This document shows, in pieces, positions 54,101 through 55,345 of a DNA stretch of 55,345 bases. The DNA comes from Prevotella sp. KH2C16. Lineage in GTDB: Bacteria > Bacteroidota > Bacteroidia > Bacteroidales > Bacteroidaceae. The DNA lies in the NCBI RefSeq assembly GCF_900113305.1, contig NZ_FOOW01000018.1:1-55345 (forward strand), read 5' to 3'. Position 1 is the first letter of the stretch; each line of letters opens with the position of its first letter. The notes below the pieces were generated by a model. The model ran no database searches, was not told the origin of the DNA, and saw only the letters and a program-made list of their open reading frames with translations. Both the position numbers and the translations under genes were made by a program.

Positions 54101-54367
54101 TGAAGTGATTTTGATAATGCGGGATTTGAATCCGATGTAAGAAAATTGTAGTTCGCAGGGAATTTCAATTCGAATCGCAAACTGCCCATTCGCATCGGTG
54201 GTGGTGCCAGTTTTAGTGTTTACTTGTACGACGCCAACACCCACAAGTGGTTCTCCGTCTGTTGCGGAAGTGACTCTACCCGTTATTCTGTTTTGGACTT
54301 GGGCTAAACAGCTCACTCCGAAACATAACAGAATTAATGTAGTTGCCAATTTAAGTTTCATTTGCAT
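51197..54367 (-). CDS. SusC/RagA-family TonB-linked outer-membrane protein
   Basis: A 1,056-residue outer-membrane transporter with start MQMKLKLATTLILLCFGVS chosen for the signal peptide; an ATG at 54409 would add 14 residues in front. A carboxypeptidase-regulatory-like domain (RITGRVTSATDGEPLVGVGV) at about 30-105 is followed by the SusC signature LNEVVVTALGMSREAKALGY, the plug (VVDGVPMDNSQLGGAG, KGASAAALYGSRASNGVVL) and the barrel, ending SVKLTL. With SusD it imports oligosaccharides into the periplasm using TonB energy. First gene of the PUL. Confidence 0.95.
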   Translation of the reverse strand: MQMKLKLATTLILLCFGVSCLAQVQNRITGRVTSATDGEPLVGVGVVQVNTKTGTTTDANGQFAIRIEIPCELQFSYIGFKSRIIKITSTKSLDIQLAEDSKNLNEVVVTALGMSREAKALGYAITEVQGDEIAKTRPTNAMGALSGKIPGVDISSTIAGPSGSTRVVIRGNGELNGNNQPLYVVDGVPMDNSQLGGAGMWGGYDMGDGVSAINPDDIDNISVLKGASAAALYGSRASNGVVLITTKSAKKKGLGISFSSSVDFVNQLSEFDDYQRVYGYGRNGELPITKDVGRGVSQSAWGAKIDGKLQGYIFDGSTKPYSNVKNNISSFFRTGSTLTNSLSLTAAGEKANLLFSVSDMRNWDIVPSSDMSRTSFMIKGSAKLLDKLDIEGRANYIHESVDNRPALSDSPNNIGLSLIGLAPNFDQHWLANYEDEYGKYRDWNGGNIYRINPYWSINNMSNNSKKDRVMGYMLLRYHIIDGLTLQGRAGTDFYKFRMTEFQGINTPTAPQGAMAETSTDVQETNLEAILRYDTKLNDVIDLGAFVGGNLMFFNSETFNNSGNDQIIPGMESIGNYVTHSLNYYKGRKQVRSVYGAINFAYKDFLYIDATIRNDWSSTLAKGRNSYLYPSISGSFIFTKLIPKNNILSFGKLRASWAEVGGDTDPYRLSLNYGVKPYTFNGKPLGEISSTGVPNHDLKPTRTYSYELGTQLKFFNNRVNLDFTYYHQSTQDQIMDLPISTTTGFTQATVNSGEIINQGIELGLNGTIIETPDLKWDAFINFAKNSNKVKSLHPELTAYPLAEARWAGAMIEAIEGKAYGVIVGKKMARTEDGQVIFDRSGYPVVGDKLEVLGNGVYDWTSGIGTSFTWKGLSLSVLFDVKWGADVYSMSAMMSHLNGTSEETLEGRDSWYYSEELRKQANLTINDWTPTGGFIGKGVVNVGTPENPVYEPNKTPVDPQKYWAYFESANTPEPFIYDASFVKLRELSLSYQLPDSWLLGTPLKSVVFSLYGRNLWTIYSDIPNVDPESNYSNSNGQGFEYGSLPSRRNFGFSVKLTL

Positions 54368-54498
54368 GGTAGGTTGATTTATTATTAATTCTTTAAAAAA
54401 TATCCTCATAGCCTATTACAAGCCGTCAGTTTAATAATGTCTCTATACAGCAGAATTTATCCGAGGCAGCAAGCATCACACTTGAAATTCTCTACTGG

Positions 54499-54765
54499 TT
54501 GAACCCAAAATACCGAAAACCACCTGCATTGACTCACAGGGAATCCAGAAAAACTGTCGAGGCAGTATTCTCCCAACTGAATAACCACCCCATAATGATA
54601 TTACTACTACCCAAACAGCTAACTGGCTTCTTTGCGAGAAAGGCCGTTAAAGTCGCCACTTTTACGATACTCCAGTATTTTATTTTTAGCAACCATAGGC
54701 CTATGAGGTTAGTCAAGCATTCGTGTCTTAATCCAATCAATGGACATATATTTAGGTTTTTATGA
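54499..54765 (+). pseudogene. IS982-family transposase C-terminal remnant
   Basis: A plus-strand frame of 88 codons reads a transposase tail: HRESRKTVEAVFSQLNNH, then LLLPKQLTGFFARKAVKVA and TFTILQYFIFSNHRPMRLVK. The order VExVFSQL, then KxxxGFxxRxxxKVAxxTxLQY, then NxxPxxxIKxxL is that of the end of IS982 transposases. The N-terminal two thirds and the catalytic DDE residues are missing, and no terminal inverted repeats are evident, so it is a dead fragment. It sits between the rRNA operon and susC. Confidence 0.65.
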
Positions 54766-54830
54766 AACAAAAATAGTCAATACAAGGCAATGGACTTACC
54801 TGTTTTGCGTATTAATATCTTCTTTTTGTG

Positions 54831-54838
54831 CAAATATA
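54831..54838 (-). promoter_or_regulatory. -7 box candidate for the PUL transcript
   Basis: TATATTTG followed by C on the minus strand. Another candidate, TATTTTTG, lies at 54768-54775. Both would give the susC mRNA a leader of about 400-460 bases running antisense through the IS982 remnant. No better box is seen nearer to susC. Confidence 0.35.
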
Positions 54839-54859
54839 GTAAATATAATCCAAACATCG

Positions 54860-55010
54860 GGCAAGCTCCGGGGAGAATCTCACGGGCCGGGGACCGGCTG
54901 CACGCACAAGGACAAACGCCGGGACGGCCAACAGCCGGCGCCGGCAGGGAACATGCCTGCACCGCGGGTCTGAAATCCGCAAAATCGCGAGAAACCGGAA
55001 ATGGGTCAAG
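54860..55010. other. GC-rich gene-free patch between rRNA operon and IS remnant
   Basis: About 150 bases are strongly GC-rich by eye compared with the AT-rich sequence on both sides (54499-54858 and 55040-55110). No gene is recognised. One stretch (GTTGGAGTTCAAGTCTCAC near 55021) recalls a tRNA T-arm but no full cloverleaf can be built. The 800 bases 54410-55220 therefore hold the IS fragment, candidate promoters, this patch and the rRNA terminator. Confidence 0.4.
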
Positions 55011-55168
55011 ATGCCCAAGGTGTTGGAGTTCAAGTCTCACAAATAACCTCCTTCACACCCTTTACTCCATACTCTCTTTAATCTGTTAATCCCTAATCTT
55101 GTAAATTTCCCCTGTTCTTGAGGCGGAGGTGCTCCCTCCCTGCAGGGGATAGGCTGGGGAGAGGCCAC

Positions 55169-55209
55169 GAAAAAGAGCCCCCCGGGACTGAAGATGTCCC
55201 GGGGGCTCT
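55169..55209 (-). terminator. rRNA operon terminator
   Basis: On the minus strand AGAGCCCCCGGGAC pairs with GTCCCGGGGGGCTCT around a 7-base loop, followed by TTTTT. It is a very stable GC-rich stem just after the 5S gene. Confidence 0.9.
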
Positions 55210-55221
55210 CGGTTTCAAAAG

Positions 55222-55332
55222 GGGGCGGCGGCCTACTCTCCCGCATTGCACTGCAGTACCATCGGCGCTGGCGGGCTTAGCTTCTCTGTTCGGAATGGGA
55301 AGAGGCGGGACCCCGCCGCCACGGCCGCCCGG
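55222..55332 (-). rRNA. rrf: 5S ribosomal RNA
   Basis: Read on the minus strand the sequence shows the 5S hallmarks GGGGTCCCGCCTCTTCCCAT, TTCCGAACAGAGAAGCTAAG and CCGATGGTACTGCAGTGCAA, ending GGGAGAGTAGG. The ends pair (GGGCGG near 55330 with CCGCCC near 55224) to form helix I. About 111 bases; ends are accurate to a few bases. It is the last gene of an rRNA operon whose 23S and 16S genes lie beyond the right edge. Confidence 0.93.
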
Positions 55333-55345
55333 ATGGGGCGACACG

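Noticed and set aside
54410..54840. Complete insertion sequence around the IS982-like fragment
   Set aside because: Only the C-terminal third of a transposase is present and no terminal inverted repeats or target duplication were seen.
54950..55045. A possible tRNA (anticodon-arm-like GCGGGTCTGAAATCCGC and T-arm-like GGAGTTCAAGTCTC)
   Set aside because: Position 33 of the would-be anticodon loop is C instead of U, only three T-stem pairs form, and no acceptor stem can be found.
1..55345. CRISPR array
   Set aside because: The only tandem repeats have a 22-nt period with no spacers of separate origin, and no cas gene is present.

Overview
The window looks like a chromosomal segment of a Bacteroidota species, most likely a Prevotella-type gut or oral anaerobe. 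The evidence is a SusC/SusD polysaccharide-utilisation locus, several TonB-dependent outer-membrane proteins, a FecR/ECF sigma pair, an OmpP1/FadL porin, S41 and alpha-2-macroglobulin-type envelope proteins, and repeated Bacteroidota promoter boxes (TAnnTTTG, sometimes with an upstream TTTG). The 5S rRNA at the right edge is also of this type. Genus is an inference from gene content, not a measured placement.

Layout. (1) 1-3.1 kb, minus strand: a decayed polymorphic-toxin array. Two near-identical RHS core modules flank two small lipoproteins (putative immunity proteins) and an orphan toxin-tip fragment; the intact tip has a JAMM/MPN-like metal-site pattern. (2) 3.4-5.9 kb: a large outer-membrane beta-barrel receptor. 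(3) 6.4-9.4 kb: divergent aminopeptidase P and malate dehydrogenase, the latter with a folded 5' leader. (4) 9.5-14.1 kb: an ECF sigma / FecR / STN-type TonB receptor regulatory cascade with a small porin-like gene upstream. (5) 14.5-17.3 kb: a tight DUF3737 / PatB-MalY / CutC cluster. (6) 17.3-30.4 kb: housekeeping and envelope genes (GH20 hexosaminidase, EreA/ChaN-like protein, Kdo transferase, GltX, 7TM-HD c-di-AMP phosphodiesterase-like protein, OmpP1/FadL porin, PriA). (7) 30.7-35.3 kb: S41 protease, GH53 galactanase, and an ECF sigma factor with two small membrane proteins. (8) 35.4-42.2 kb: a giant alpha-2-macroglobulin-like protein with a SusC-like N-terminal module embedded in it, divergent from a TPR protein. 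(9) 42.4-54.4 kb, minus strand: a polysaccharide-utilisation locus in the order SusC, SusD, GH18-like surface binding protein, PKD-GH16, ROK kinase, CsxA-like GH2, XylR/AraC regulator. (10) 54.4-55.3 kb: an IS982-type transposase remnant, a GC-rich patch, and the 3' end of an rRNA operon (5S plus terminator) on the minus strand.

Working together: in the PUL, SusC/SusD and the surface binding protein would capture a beta-glycan, GH16 would cut it internally, GH2 would trim it from the ends, the ROK kinase would phosphorylate the released sugar, and the XylR-type regulator would sense it. In region 4 the TonB receptor with its STN domain would signal through FecR to the ECF factor.

Four gene-free gaps (about 6.2, 14.3, 21.05 and 28.0 kb) carry degenerate direct repeats with the same 22-nt period; each array keeps its own core word. 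The PUL and the toxin array appear visibly more AT-rich than the 6-31 kb core, consistent with acquired DNA. All protein names are family assignments from reading motifs; no database search was run.
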